A stretch of DNA of 64,000 nt from Hemicentrotus pulcherrimus (lineage: Eukaryota > Echinodermata > Echinoidea > Camarodonta > Strongylocentrotidae). Numbering within the stretch: the stretch's first letter is position 1; every line of letters starts with the position of its first letter. The notes under the pieces were generated by a model. The model made no database searches, was not told the origin of the DNA, and worked only from the letters and a program-made list of their open reading frames with translations. Position numbers and translations under genes: made by a program. The stretch spans positions 6,771 to 70,770 of the forward strand of contig BEXV01000474.1 in the NCBI GenBank assembly GCA_003118195.1, given 5' to 3'. Below, piece after piece: positions 23,501 to 38,140 of this stretch.

Positions 23501-26500
23501 CTGGATCAGAGACACATACACCTTTGTGCCATTTTGATAATTAATTTGAAATTAAGACCCAGTAATCAGCTTAAAGCTTAGTGCTCTTATAATAAGCCAA
23601 GCCTGTCATGGCACGCAAGATATAAGATGGGTAGGATAGCTGAAGCTAGCCTGTCTACGACGGGGAGGAGTCGGCTAAGTCACTAGGGACCATGCCGCTT
23701 CAATCACGCGCAACAACCCGAGCTTGGCAGAAACTAGTTTCGAGTTCGTGAAATCAGAGGCAACAGCAATTTCTCTCCGCCACTCTTCCATTTTCTAAAT
23801 TCCAAAGCCCCTAAACTAAAAATCTGAGTGTAAAATAAGATGACATTTCTTTCATTTCATTCCATATTTAGGATGTATATCCACCGTTTTAAAGGGTTTA
23901 TGGATGTCGGCAAGCATGAGGGCTAAGCTTCCCTCGTACATCTACGATCAGTGAACAGTTTACAATAAAGATGTATGACGAGTTAAAGATAAACTCTAGT
24001 TCTGGTAAAAAAAAAAAAAAATAATAATTTTCACAGAATCAAACGAAACTTACACTAAATGTTCAAGATTACAAATAAATAACATGTGCCAAACAATTTT
24101 GGAAGAAAATGTATACTGGCTGAGTAATGAACATAGAAAGACAAGGAAATCAAGGTAAATCAGGACACCATGGGTGTTGTCCCATATATAGCTTTCTGTG
24201 TACAGTGCTTCCTCTTTCTTCTGCACCAAATAACTGTCTTCTCCTATAATGAGGCTACTTGTTTTAATCGTCAGTTTTGTTTGGCGAGAAGAAAATAACG
24301 GGAAAATGTTATCATCGTCCAATACCATGTTCGTTCGGCAGGGTTCGCTCATGACATCACTAAGAACTAATTATGTTCAAATCCAGTTCAACCCGACTTT
24401 GTGACAATCATCATTGTTTGTCTAGTTTATACAGTATTCCATCCAAAAATGGTTTCTTCAATGAAACCGAATAATCCATTACTTTTGAAACTTTTTCGTT
24501 TCTCTTATTATTTTCTTTGACACCTCGGCCCAATAACATGTGCGTGTGATAATAATGGCAGATACTTGGTCTTTTTTCATTCAATTACTGTGATTTTTCG
24601 GGGATAGATTATTGTTAATCATAATTTTCTTTCATGATAAGATGGATGAGGTCATAAGTAACGAATATAATCGTTGGAATTGGATATTAACTCCCCCGAT
24701 TGTCCTCGTCCGAAAATGTATGAACATTTCATCGTGTAAGGTGTTTAAATATAGTTACTATTATGCCTATGCAATTCTAATATTAATTTTGTTAAGAAGA
24801 TTTTTTTTTGTGTGTGTGGTGATGTGCTTTGTTGCGACGGTAGTAAGTTATGATTCGGAATGAAATTAACTGGTGCTGTATAGTAAGCCTTGATCATCAC
24901 TGACATCAATTAAAAACAGGTTTTTAAAAAAGATATTGTGAGGAATTACCTAATTATAAAAAAAAAGATGTTCAAAGTTTTGAATTTGAATTTTGCAAAT
25001 TATAAGAACAGAATTTAAAGAAAAACAACTTCCTTGTGTATTTCTAAGAGGCTGTAGAAAAAAAAAACATGAATAATACAAAAATTATTTTCGTGGGAAG
25101 TCTTTTAGGATTTATTATATTTGAAAATTTTATTTTTATATTTCCAAAGCTCTTGTTAAGTTAACCAGGGCTATTTCAGAGTTTCCAGAGCTAAGTCGCT
25201 CAACGCTCCCATGTTTGTTTTTATAAGAGATTTGAAGAAGAAAAATAAGAGCAGGCCTTATAGCTGTATAATCTTTTGGGCTAGTAGTAAGTTTTCACCA
25301 TGAATGATATTAATTTGGAAAATATGAAATCAAAAGGAAAAATCTTACCTGTATTCTGTCCTCGGGTAAATCAGTCTTGAGTGCTAAAAGTTCTCTAGCA
25401 TATACATCAGGATAATGAGCTTCGTTGAACGATTTCTCTAATTCATCAAGTTGATACGATGTGAAGATGGTCCTGTAAAGCAAATCATAAATAAACATTT
25501 GTTGTCATCAATGAATTAGGTTAGCATTATAATATTCATGACTACTATAGTTATTATCTACAATATATAATGTTCATGTGGTTGGATAGCCATGTATGAC
25601 CTTGTAAAATGGCGCCTGGTCATATGATGTTCGTATGATTGGATTCATGGATTGGCATGTATGAGCTTGTAAAATGGCGCCTGGTCGATATACTCCCAGG
25701 GAGCGGAGCATGTGCACTGTCATGTGCTGATTAGCAATAGAATCCAATGACCGGGCCATAATGTAAAACGCTTAGAAACTTAAGCGCTATTAATGAGGCT
25801 TTTATTATTCAATCAAAAAATCGATTAGAAATTCGAAAATGATGATGTCGATGATAAATGGTGATGGTGATGCACAGCATTTATATGGTGCCATATATTT
25901 CTGTTTAAACAAAAAAAAATAAAGGTGCAGGCTCCTCCAACGAAGTCTGATATTGTTTAAAGCGGCTGGAAACTCACTAAAACCAAATACCATCAAACTA
26001 AGACTGTCATGGTATGAGGATGGCAGAAAAGCTAACTAAAAAGTAGGTCTAGAAACTATGCTTATACAATTATTGATCTGGCAAAGTTAATTATATTAGT
26101 ACCGTTAAACTCAAACCAACAACAGCGTCACTGCTCATTATACAACGTGTAATGAATGGTGCTTACTACACCACCATGTAACAAAATGAAAAACATTTTT
26201 AAAGATTTGGGAATCTTGTCAAGTTTGCTAGTGTCCTTAGTTTCCTGATTCAATTGAATGACAAAATACCATCATCTGGTTCTAAATACATACGTGTTTC
26301 ATAAGTCCATGATTTAAACAACACGTTTAACCATTTAAGATAGAGCTAAAGATAATGTATCAATTCTTCATACTTTTAATCACTCGATTCCTTTCATCAT
26401 CTGATTTCCTTTTTCTTTCCTAATAATATGAACTCTTATTTTGTACCAATTTCTGCTTGATGGATTGAATGAAATGACTCATTTCAGACAATCACCCTCT

Positions 26501-29500
26501 TATAGTGAACTACATACAAACATATTTGTACCTGCAAGGTTACTGAATAAAGACAATAACTACTAATTCATTTTGTTAAAAAATAAGAAATAAACAAGAA
26601 GAAAGAGGGAGAAAAGACAATAGTGATGAAAGTAGAGCCCCATTGGCATGATTGGAATCATTAAATGTCTTCTTAATTTTCAAACATTAACTTCATTTTG
26701 TTCTGGTGAACTGTGTGTTTTATTCGTATTCGAAAATCTTGTTCACAATCAAAATCTTTATCAGAGTTATAATCTTTAAGTTTAGCAGGTGCTTAACTTT
26801 AGAAGTATATCGATGGGTTGAGCAATATGCAACTTGATTTAACTATTTTCAATATATAATTATTGTTAATATTGTAATCCATTTATTGTCCGATGTAAAT
26901 AGACTTCAGACGTGACACAGAGCATTTGAAGCTAATATACGCAATTAAATTTAGAAGGGGAGAAAAAGTATTAGGAAAACGATTGGCGTGTTGACATTCT
27001 TGTAGTCTTGTGTTAAGATGTAAGGTATACCGGCATTATTCATGGTTGGGCGCCACAACTAATCACTCAAATTTAAAGTATCGAATTTTGATGAATTCTC
27101 GATGCCCCTCCCTTAGGAGTAAGGTACATACTCCCGATGGGGGAGGGGAGATGTTCTCAAGTTTCTCGTTTGACAGATGGTCGGTCATAACTGCGTTGCC
27201 AATCCTACACTCGGGCGATAATTTGGCGTATCTTGGAGGCGTATTCGTAGTGTGATGGTACGGTATTGCCACGGGGTCTCACACCGCTGGTTGTCTGCAG
27301 CTAACCCGTCGTGCATTCAATGGGCCCGGTATGATCTGCCTTCTGCCTAAACGCACATTTTGATCACATTTCCTCCCCATTTTCACATTGCCTCATTTTC
27401 GATAATTACCAGGTATTAGCATTCAATCATGACTAACAAGAGCAATGCAATTACATGGGTGGTGGTGTACACAATAAGTAATGCTTTGGTTCACCAAGTA
27501 CTACTTTGTCCGGAACTTATAGTATGAATTATGGATAAGTCTCAACCAAAGTCGTAAAATAAAGCCAATTTCGTTATATCCAGGGGATTAAAACATAAAT
27601 TTACTGTTCATGAGTCTATTTCCAAATTGTTTTTACGCAATCGTCATGATCATAATAATAACATCCTGAATCTCTGCCCTTCCAAAGAATGATATGGTTG
27701 AAAAATACTAATATTTTGTATTTTTTTTACCGACAATTTGAATATTCAAAATGTTTCATAAGAATTGAATAACAATAGTCTTAAAAAAATGCTATTGTTT
27801 TTAGTTCTTTAAGTTGATAAAGAATAGAAACTTAATCAACTTTCTTTTTCTTTTTCTTTTTCAATTTAAGTAGCCCTAAAAATATCAATTCTTTCTATTT
27901 GTTTATATTTCATAGTCATGATATAATTTCAAACGAGTGAAAATCGCGCCCATCAAGTTGAACATTTTTAAAGACTTTGTTTTGAAACGATTGATTGATT
28001 GATTGATTGATTGATTTTTTATTCGTCCACAATGTGGAAATATGCTTTCCACCAGTATAACAATAATACAAGATACATAGTACAATAACATGAACATAAC
28101 AATTAAGCAAACAATATCATACTGGGAATGGATTTAAGGTCAAAGCGTCGATATTAGGGGTTTTATGTTTTTTTTTTTTAAAGAAGCATATATGTATATA
28201 GTTTATATAATAAGGAAGTAACATTATACACCAGTGCTATACATCAGATTTTGACGATGTTTATATATATATCCAGACAATCCCATAGAACTAATTGATG
28301 AAATAATGACATTTGTGACCGATCGCGGGTGTATCATTTCCAAATGCATTTCCCCAAGTGGTAGTCTATAAAGAAAGAAGCTGTGCCATACTCTAGCTTC
28401 TCCTTCTTAAGTAGCCTTGAAGAAAAGCAATCTCCTCGAATTGAGATGTTTGATTTCATTATCTAATTAGAGAAGGGACGATCTGAAAGAAAATGTCATC
28501 TCACTCGGGAATACATTACAAAACCGATGTCCACCAAATTGAGCTATACAGCATCGGAAGAAGAAAAAAAGTGCCATCACCCTTTTCTACCGAGTAGCTC
28601 TTATTGGTTTATACGTTTCTTCTCTTTCTCTATTATCCTCATTAACTGTATGGTCGTAAGGAATAGAGGGTTAACCTTTAGAATGGCGACGCGAGCCTGG
28701 CTGACGTTGGGGATCCAAACTCTAGTTCTATTCCGAATAGCAGGAGTGGCGACGGAATATTTTAAAGGGGGTCTCAGAAATCTCTCTTTAAAAAAGAAGA
28801 AATAACTTGCATTTTTCGGAACGGTTATATTTCTCCAAAATTTCTGACGCGAGAAATAGTTTATAAATTTGAGAGGAGACATATTTGGAAATACGTAGGA
28901 TAGGGGACTCCAGATTTCCTGACCCCTCCCCCTAACGTCACATTGTCCTATAACATGTCTCAGGTTGGCAATATATACCCCATCCCATCTCTCTCTCTCT
29001 CTAGCCAATCTGAAAAATGTTGCCAGCAGATTTTCAACATTTTTTTAAACTCATGAACTATGTAAGATTATTCTCATGAGCACAAAACAGTTGATATTTT
29101 GGGAAGTCTTTGCGATCTTTAAAAAAAAAATCGATTGATTGTAAATTTGCGTGAGATAAAATGATTATTTGAAAGACTATTTTATCCGCCCAGATAATCT
29201 TATATTCTTTTTCAACAGATTCATAGCTCTACAATTAAACACAATCATTAAATAAACATGACATTAAATAAAGCAGACAAGAGAGAATTAAATCGTAACG
29301 ATGCTACTTCCAGATGAGATAATCCTGTCTTTGTGTCAGTGTGATCTACTCTAATTTTGCTCATCAAAATTCTCGCAACTTGACCTAGGTTTATCAAAAT
29401 AATAATAATAATAATGATAATAATAATAATAATGATAATAATAATAATAATAATACTGCAGGTTGTTGTATAGCGCTTGTATCTGTCTGAATGCGCTCCC

Positions 29501-32500
29501 GATTATTATCGTGGCTTTAGCACGGCTGTCATTACGGCGCTCTAGCATTTCAAAGTAAAAAAATCCTGCCAGGTACCCATTTACATCACCTGGGTTGAGT
29601 GTGGCAAAAATAGATCAATGTCTTGTCAAAAGACATTAGTGCCGCGAAGGGACTCGAACCGCGGACCGTGTGATCGACAGTCCGTTGACGTATCCACTCG
29701 ACCACGACACCTCTAACAGTACAAGATAATGTAGCCTAAGCATGAATGTCTAATTAAGGAAGACAAATTTCATCCATTTCCTCCTTTGACTGGTTCTTTC
29801 CGGAAGTAGTTATATACCTTCCTATGAAAAGTTTATTAACGACAAAATGTATGGATGTATCTAAAATGTTTGGAAGCTGCAGGGAAGTGTCTTAACGTAG
29901 TAGCCAATACATGAAAGCGGGCATTAACCTGGCGAGAAAACAACTTTAATCGACAGGAGACACAGATTCATCAAGTGTTAGCATAAGATCTTTGACCGGT
30001 ACCCTTTCTATCATCAACCACCCAACGGTGACCATGTTTGGGGATGTCATTTGAACAATTATCCAATTTTCAAATCACGTTACTAACGCAAGCAAGCAAT
30101 CTCTAGCAAACATTTCAAGATAATTACTCGGAGGAGAAAAAAAAGTTTGGGGAATCGTCTGATTCTTTAGCGTGTAATCCATCAATGTCGGGACACTTAT
30201 ACATTCTAATTTTTTTCTCTGCTCTTGTTTCTCGGAATTTTCTTGATTCTATCAAATTACCTCCGTTGTTTTCTTGCTCTAGTCTTATTCATCCTCTTAA
30301 TACTTATAAATGAGACATTGGTAATTCTTCAGAGTTTAGCAATTCCTTAAAGATTTCATCTGCAGTGGTAAAAAGCCGGGGTTGCAACAAATTTATTTAT
30401 AAGCTTGACGTTTCGATTTTTTCCCAACCTTAGTCGTCTTAAACGGTTACTTTTAAAAGCTTTCTCGAACTTTATGTACACCTACTCCTCGATCACTTAA
30501 CCTAATCTGGTTCTATAATGTATATTCGATATTACCATGATTTCGAAATTTCAGATAACATTCGACATTATTAAATCAACACCAAAAAACATGTGATCAC
30601 CTGTATGTTTAGAATACTAAAGGAGGCTTATTCTAATATAATTTATTTTAAAATTTCAAGATTTGTAAACAATTTTTGTAGTTAATTCTCGGAGAAATCA
30701 AGGGCAAACAAAAGTTCCCGAGAATCTAGAGACTCTTGCTGGGGACATTACGTTACCCAATCTGCCATTTATATTATGATGTACATAAACAAGTTCTAAG
30801 AGAGAGAGAAAGAGAGAGAAAGAGAGAGAGGGGGCAGGGAAGAAGCAGAACAAATGATGAAGATGAAGAAGAGGGAGATGGTTTATGGTTTAATGAATAC
30901 ATACCTGTGCCGTCTCTTCTTTCTCTTCTTCTTGCCCATACTATTGACAGATGATGGTGAGTGCTGACCGAAAATCCGGTCATGATTCTCTTCAATCAGA
31001 ATTTCTAAAGAAAAAAGGGAGAAAGAGAAACAAATCACAGTAATTACATATAAAAATAACACTATTCGAAACCATTTCCTAATCATCCAGGTAATAGGAA
31101 TTTGTAATTTGATACTAGTATAGTCCTATAGTGTAACGACGAACTGCAAGATATATTCGAAATAATATTGTCTGGTGAGCTTGAATAAAAAGTGCACTAA
31201 TTTTAAGGGAAACAAACTAGTAAAATTTCATGCCAAACTGTATTTGTCTTTTCTTATTTAGTAACTTAAAAGAAAAGTATCCAGAAGGTGTTTCTTATCG
31301 GAGTTGGTTCATTTCAAAGAGAAAATGATGTTTTAATGTCAGTTTCCTTTATTTATTTATTTTTTGCTAAAACAATGACATGATAGGGGCAACATTACGT
31401 AACAATTATTATGCCAACAAAAGATCTACTTTTTTCAAGATTAAAAACATTCTTTAAATTCCCCCCCTCTCTCTCTCTCTCTCTCTCCGTCTCTCTTTCT
31501 CTCACCCATTCATTCCCTTTTTTTTTTCTCGTTCTCCCTATCTCTCTTCCTTCACCATATACCGCTTTCTCCATCATTCTTGCGCTCTTTTTCTATATTT
31601 GTTTGTCTGTATGCCTATTATGTTTATATGTCTCTCTTTCTCTTCATCTCCTTTTCATAGAAATAGCTAATATCGTCAATAGGCTATTTTCACTGCTTTT
31701 TATTGTGGGTCATTGGTCGTGTCGCCCATGTGATCAGTCAGTAGGTAGGGTGTACCTGTCGCTTTCGATGATTGCAATTAATCTTCTGCGTCTTTTGTGC
31801 CCATCTGACATCGAATTAGTCCACTTTTGCATGCGATTGCTAGTCACTCGGGACCAAATTCTGATATGAGTGGCAAATTGGAATTGTATCGTGGCAGGCA
31901 GAGACTGTCTCGACTCTCGACATCACAACCTAGCCCACTCCTTCTCGACTGTTAAAAAAATGGCAATGTGAGAGAGAACAAGGTATAAGTAAAAGCCCGA
32001 GGACTATGGTGCTCGCATAGAGATTGATTCGGCTGGGAGGTCTTGCAAGGCTCTCATTTCTTCGCATCACTTCGAAGCCTCAGATCACTTTCTCGCCCGC
32101 AGCTAACCCGTGTATTGCGATGTATGCGGCACGAGAGCTAATTTTCGAAATTGCCTTACTGAAACTGAAATCGCTGTATTTGTCTCACACCGTTCTTCTA
32201 TTCCCGTACACCCCGCCTCCACGGCAGCCGTTCTCCTCCGTGAAGTGTGGTATTTCTTCGTCGGGAGCGACGCGCATGCACAATAAACTTCTGGCATAGA
32301 AATGAATATTGGGACGTGTTTTCGTACGCCAATTAGCGCGTTTCGACCATTTTGGAAATCTGATCGGCCATCTCGAATGGGTTCGCTACCGGCGTGATGC
32401 AGTCCAAAATTCCATCTTCCTGCAGCACTTGCCCAATACTCTAATTAATGTTAAAAGCTTCTTCTTTCGAATCGTACAAACCGATACCCCTGTCGCAATT

Positions 32501-35500
32501 CTCAATATTTTGGGGGATGAAAACGTTTTAATTCTTCTAGTTGAAATAAGTAGAGAAAAACCATAGACAGAAACGCATTAAAACGATTTAATCAAAGAGG
32601 TCAAACGCTAAAGACTTTTCTTTTGTCTCGTTTTCAACCTTCTTTTTTTCCTTGAAAACCAGGAGAAATCCATCGAAATATGGGTTTTAGAAGGAAGGCC
32701 TAAAATTGATTAGGTTTCGGAGGACGGAAGTGGATTACTAAGGAAGCACTTGTCTTCACAAGCCATAGACTCTAGAAATCAATGCCCATGCTATGAAGCC
32801 ACTACGAGTAAGGCTAGAAAACGGCGTCCCGATGAAATTTGCGCGAACTCGAGCCTCAAACTCTGCTGGTTATGCGGATTAGGGTCCTAAATTTGCTACA
32901 AGTGGCTCGACATGCTATCAGGTTTGGGCATTATCTTCCCACCATTCGATTTCTACACTGTTATTTCATCCGCTTGTGTACTCTTCTCCTCGTCTCTCCA
33001 TAACTCTCATTTTCTTCTCTCTCGTCTTCTATTCCCCAGACTCCGTTACACTCTCTTACTCTCTCCTCATCAACCCATCTGTATAGCATCACAATCTTTT
33101 TCTTTTTCTCTTTACCCAAACACCAAGTTCGAAGCTAATTCAATAATAAATCCGGTCGAAGAGAATCTAATTATCACTACATGTTTCAGTGGCATAAAAT
33201 GTCTTGCCCGGGAGGTGGGGGTAATTGGGCGAAATTGTCGCAGCAATATCGTATTGGCTGTTAGTAGTGTTAGCGTAGCGGTGCGACGACGCGCCAAAAA
33301 AACCCGATACTACCGGCGGGAAGTATCGAACGTCTGCGGTTCTTCCTCATTCGCGACTATAGGCTCTAACTTCGTTGACGAGATTCGATTCTATTTCTTG
33401 GAGTATCTCTTCTCATAAAATGACTTCTTGGCCAGTAATGTGTGAAAAACAGGATTGAAACAATTTAAAATAGAAGTGGTGAAAGCACTAAGTGGTCGTT
33501 TGGCAATTAGAGAACCCAGCAAACTTTCGATTGTACTTTTAAGTGTTTGCGGCGCCGTTCTAGTCGGGGGTCATGAAAAAGCGCCATTTTCAAAGGTGTG
33601 TGAAGGAGATGAAATATATATATATATATATGGCCTTGATTATTACTACTTGGGTAACTGTGAAGATTCTGTCGGTAACATTTAGAGAGGAACAATTTTA
33701 TATTAACTAATAAGTAATGTCGTTTTTTTTCTTCTGATGGCATGATAAGTTTTATTTTAATACACATACCATTCTTCCGTAGTACTGTAGTCTTATTTAT
33801 GATAATCACATCGGTAGGATCCCCCCTCCCCCAACATAAAAAAATATTTAAAGATTTAAAATGCTAAATTCATGAATGTTTGCTTTCTAATGTTGATTTG
33901 TTTTTGTTTAATTCCCCCAAGTTTACAAAATATACACCTAATTTATTAGAAGAAAATCGAGTTTTGTACTGAATTTTCTTCAGTTTGTATAATTTGTAGG
34001 TTATTCGCCGCTCACTTTGGCTTGGTATACAGTCTTATTCCTAACTCATACCAGGTCAGGGACCGCATTATTGAAATTAGTTTCATTATCTGCAAGTTAG
34101 CACTGCAGCAAGGGCACGCGGAACCACAATTTAATTACATTGATTGCAAAAAGATCTTATGAGGTCATTACTTTCCATTACTTGACTCTCATGAAAAAGA
34201 AAGAGAGATAGCTCCAGCTTTACAAGATAAGAGTACATAGGCCCTATATACCTTATGCATACATTTGGTTTTCGGTCGTGTTAGTATACTTACAAACTAA
34301 TTGTAAGAAACTAATTACATATTGGATCCATTATCTACTATTATTACATACATTTATTTTCACAAATTTGATAATTATATCTAATGTATATAACCTTAAT
34401 ACCAGGATAATAAGGTGCTTCCATTATAATGATAGAGGTAAATATTAAGGGCAACATGCTGGAAAGTACTATTTAGAAAATCCAACAACTAATTGAGAAA
34501 AAGCTTCTTTTTTCTATTATAAAATTAAGGATATATTATATTCAAAACCAAATGTTATGAGTATAGGTTATCAAAACAGGCTCCGGTCCAATGTTAACAT
34601 TTAACTCCGTCACTGAAGTGATGTTCACATTTTCAAAAATCATAACAGGTTTCTTAGCCGTCTGATTTTCCCTTTTTGCATTTGTTTCTTGGATTTTTTT
34701 TTTCTTGCGTTTTTATTAAAAAAACAGGTTACGAGAAACAGAAAATATAGATATAAAATTACCCTCCGTGATGGCACAAATTGTTATTATATTTTAATAC
34801 ATTTGAAATGTTTAATTATCCTTCCGAGCTTTTGTTTCCCTTTTTCTGTATTAAGATGCTTTTGAAAGAACATACGAATTACCCTAACATGCCATCAATA
34901 TCCCTACAAATCATTGCAGATTACATTAATTTTGTTTTATTGGAATACTGAAGGTAATTATGTATCCAAAAAGGTCTAGTTTTTAATGATTTTTAAAAAA
35001 ATTTTCTCATGAACAATTATCTATCTTTTGAATTAAAAATAAATTAAACCTATTTTAACCATGATGACAAATAAATGAATGCAAAATTTCAATTAAGGAG
35101 GATCGTCATTACAACTGTAGCAGTTTTGTCGTGCCTCGAACCATCTAGACTTAAACCTCTATTTCATCTGAATGGCTGAAAATTATATAGCTACTCCTCC
35201 ATACCTTATACTTTGCAAACCTGAAACTTACTTTTTTTAATGCATGTGTTTTTTCATTATGTCTAAAACTTCTAAAAGTCTGATTTCAGCCAATTTGACG
35301 AAGTTATATTATGTCTGTCCAATCATTAATGAAACAACTTCATCAACATTAAATAACGTTAAAACCTTGCTAGTTAATAGTATAAAGGAACTTCATACCA
35401 CTATGTGCACACATACAAACTATTTAAAACAACAACGACTTCATTATTTTAACGATTTGTCAAGTACTCAAATTTCTATCAGTTTTTATCATGATAAAAC

Positions 35501-38103
35501 ATTAACGGTTATTTTGAATTTGAACGACGTTGTCTTTGGTAACTACATCCAATAAAGATATGTCGAATGTCAATCTGGATGTGTACCATGCAGGTGCGTA
35601 CTGATTGGAAGGCAAATTTGACAACAAACTTGGAGAAGTTTTTGCGTGCCTCTTGTTATTTTCATTTCCTTACGACCAAGGATCGGGTATACGAAATAAT
35701 CATGACAACACATTACATCTACTAACTAAAGGATATTGTATACCGCGTATTCATTACGAGTTAATTTTTTCCGTATAGCGGGGAAAAGTTCTGGGACTTT
35801 GATTTGAGGATGTCAGGCAGGGATGAAGATGATGTTGGTTGAAGCACCTAATCCAATTTCTCTTTCTCAACTGTCAGCGCACGCTACACGTGCCTATGAG
35901 TACACAACGCATTGTGCATATTTAACACAAGGTGTTGCATGCAAAAGCATGCATGTCTAGGGATGTGGTGCTTGTATATTATTAGTTAGTTTCTAACTTG
36001 GTTATGCAGTTGGAGGTGTCATGTGGGATCAAAAAAGCTTTTCCTTGATGGTTTTCATTTGACGCTAATCCAATTTCAGGGTATTGTCGGTCAACATTGG
36101 ACCATGCTCACGCAACTCTCTGTCGGGTCAGGGCGCGCTATTTAATTTCTTGTTGGTAACGGTGGCGCCGCCATTCAAGTGCCGGGTTTCAAGCTCGCAG
36201 GTGCGGGGCTCTTAAAAACAGCAGGTCTCCCGATTAATAAATGAGCGAATGTAAGAATAGACGTGACGTACATACCAAAAACTCTGACACTTATCTACGC
36301 CCCCTATAATGAAGGTAGTACTAGGTGGAAATACAAACCTGTCATTGTTATGCACAGTTTGTCTTACAATAGATCAAAGAAAAATAATTTCTTGTCTAAA
36401 TGTACACGACGTAGGCCTAAAAGCTTGGGACCTGGGACCTCAATTTTCCAATCTGGGTAAAGATTGTGTGATGCAAACATACATCAAACTTATTTTTTTC
36501 TTCTTTTTCTTCTATTTATTTATGAAATGCCTTTTTTGTTAATTAACCATTTTATTTTTAATTTGATTATGAATAAGATTTTGTATCATAGGCCCATATA
36601 CGACAAACCAAAAATGAACATTCTAAATATCGCATTGAATTTGAAGAATTTATTACATTTTCTTTTAATACGATGGTTATTTGATTTTCGATTCTGCCTC
36701 GCGTATAATAGATTGATTGGAAAAGACAGAAACGAGTTCAGGTAAGTCAAGCTTGGATTTCACGATTATTTTAGAGAATGCCATACGTTTAGATGATAAG
36801 CCCAAAGTAGAAATCGTCTTGTTTGAATTGGTAAACAGCAATTTAAATTTAAACTAAAGTGCTCACGGTCATTAAAGATTTCGCCTTACCAGAAGAAGTT
36901 ATGGAGAGAAAAATGAGAATGGCTTCTATTTTCATTTGGAAAGTGACAACATTGAATTTCTTTTGAAATGTGAATAAGATTTTTGTTTTCACTTTCAAAA
37001 ATAGAAGCAGTGGAATATCTAAAATAAAAGTCTTTTGCTCATCGTAATTTTTGTTTGCGTATACACTACTTGAATTCGCTCATATTGATTATTGTTTTAA
37101 CAAATGATTTTATGTCACTTTATTATACCATTAAAAAATATCTTATACTACATTATGCAATTGGTAATTATCGAAGCACATTTAATTGTTTAAAAGCTAT
37201 AATATGATAGAGTAATTATATTATTTGGGTACTTTCAGAACCCTATTTGGAATTACCTTAATAACTTTCTGGGCTACAATATTTGTTGTGTTTTAAATTT
37301 CAACTGAAATTTCACCTTTTCTTTTCAAAATTTTAAATCATATTTACAAATAAAAAAATCATGCATTAAAATAATGGGAATATCCAGCTACATGTTATTT
37401 CATCCAATATATCCATATTTAAGAATGGCAAGTCTGAAACTGCTCCTTTTATTAAATCACGACAATGTCGTTGCCCTGTTATGCCCGCTAAACCATTGAC
37501 ATTTTTCAACAGTATCCTAATCTCGTTTTTTACTCGCCACGCGGCCCGTAATGGGTTTACACAATTTTGCCACTTAGAGCGCTCTTTGTTTTGACTTAAG
37601 CGTGAGTGCATATGTATTTAAGTTGCTGTAAATGAGATTATCTCGGATATTAAGATCAGCTACTAATGGAACTTAGGCTGGAAGGGGGTCAGAGAGAGAG
37701 AGAGTGTGTATTTGTTCTTTAGTACAGGTGGAACAAGGTAGACCACGTATTAGAGAAAAGTGTTACTGTTCTTTTTCAGATGATCCAATCGTCAAGCAAG
37801 ATAAAGTAAATTCATTTGTAGTAAATGTATAAAGCGGTAAAAGAAACTAGGACGGGAGAGAGAAAAAGAGAGAATGGGATTCGGTATCAGACGAAGTAAA
37901 AAGGAAAAAGAAAAGACATAAACGTGGAGGTGTAAGACAGTTAAAGGGAGAGGGGAGGATGGAAGAGTATTTAAAGAGATGAGGTGGGATAGAAAGAGGA
38001 AGTGAGAGCAGGGAATACGAAAAGAAGGTAAAATTTAGAAGTATACGAAGGGACAGGGTAAAGAGGAATCGGGGAAGAGTATGGACAACGACAGAGAAAA
38101 AAG

Positions 38104-38140
<37 letters not shown>

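Larger units (their letters stand above)
18553..25348 (-). other. VSX2 intron 3, 6.8 kb
   Basis: It contains a CRE plus GGCGCC cluster near exon 4 (18625-18642), a SINE (20997-21280), a denser-CpG unique stretch near 22.1-22.4 kb and an old MITE copy (23205-23416). No exon-like or RNA-like sequence was recognised in the rest. Confidence 0.85.
25473..30904 (-). other. VSX2 intron 2, 5.4 kb
   Basis: It contains a 60-65-bp tandem duplication (25571-25690), a SINE/LINE tail remnant (25760-25815), a unique CpG-bearing block at 27.0-27.35 kb, a LINE tail with GATT repeat (27985-28100) and a SINE (29395-29713). A 40-bp GA tract (30799-30835) lies close to exon 2. No further exon was recognised. Confidence 0.85.

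Noticed and set aside
28601..29008. 135-codon frame on the minus strand in VSX2 intron 2
   Set aside because: No family resemblance; ends in CT-repeat-derived residues.
32912..33418. 168-codon open frame in VSX2 intron 1
   Set aside because: No recognisable domain or splice partner; biased composition. It looks like chance in a regulatory-type block.
36263..36745. Overlapping small frames with a lysine/arginine-rich start
   Set aside because: No domain, AT-rich codons and overlapping frames point to chance.
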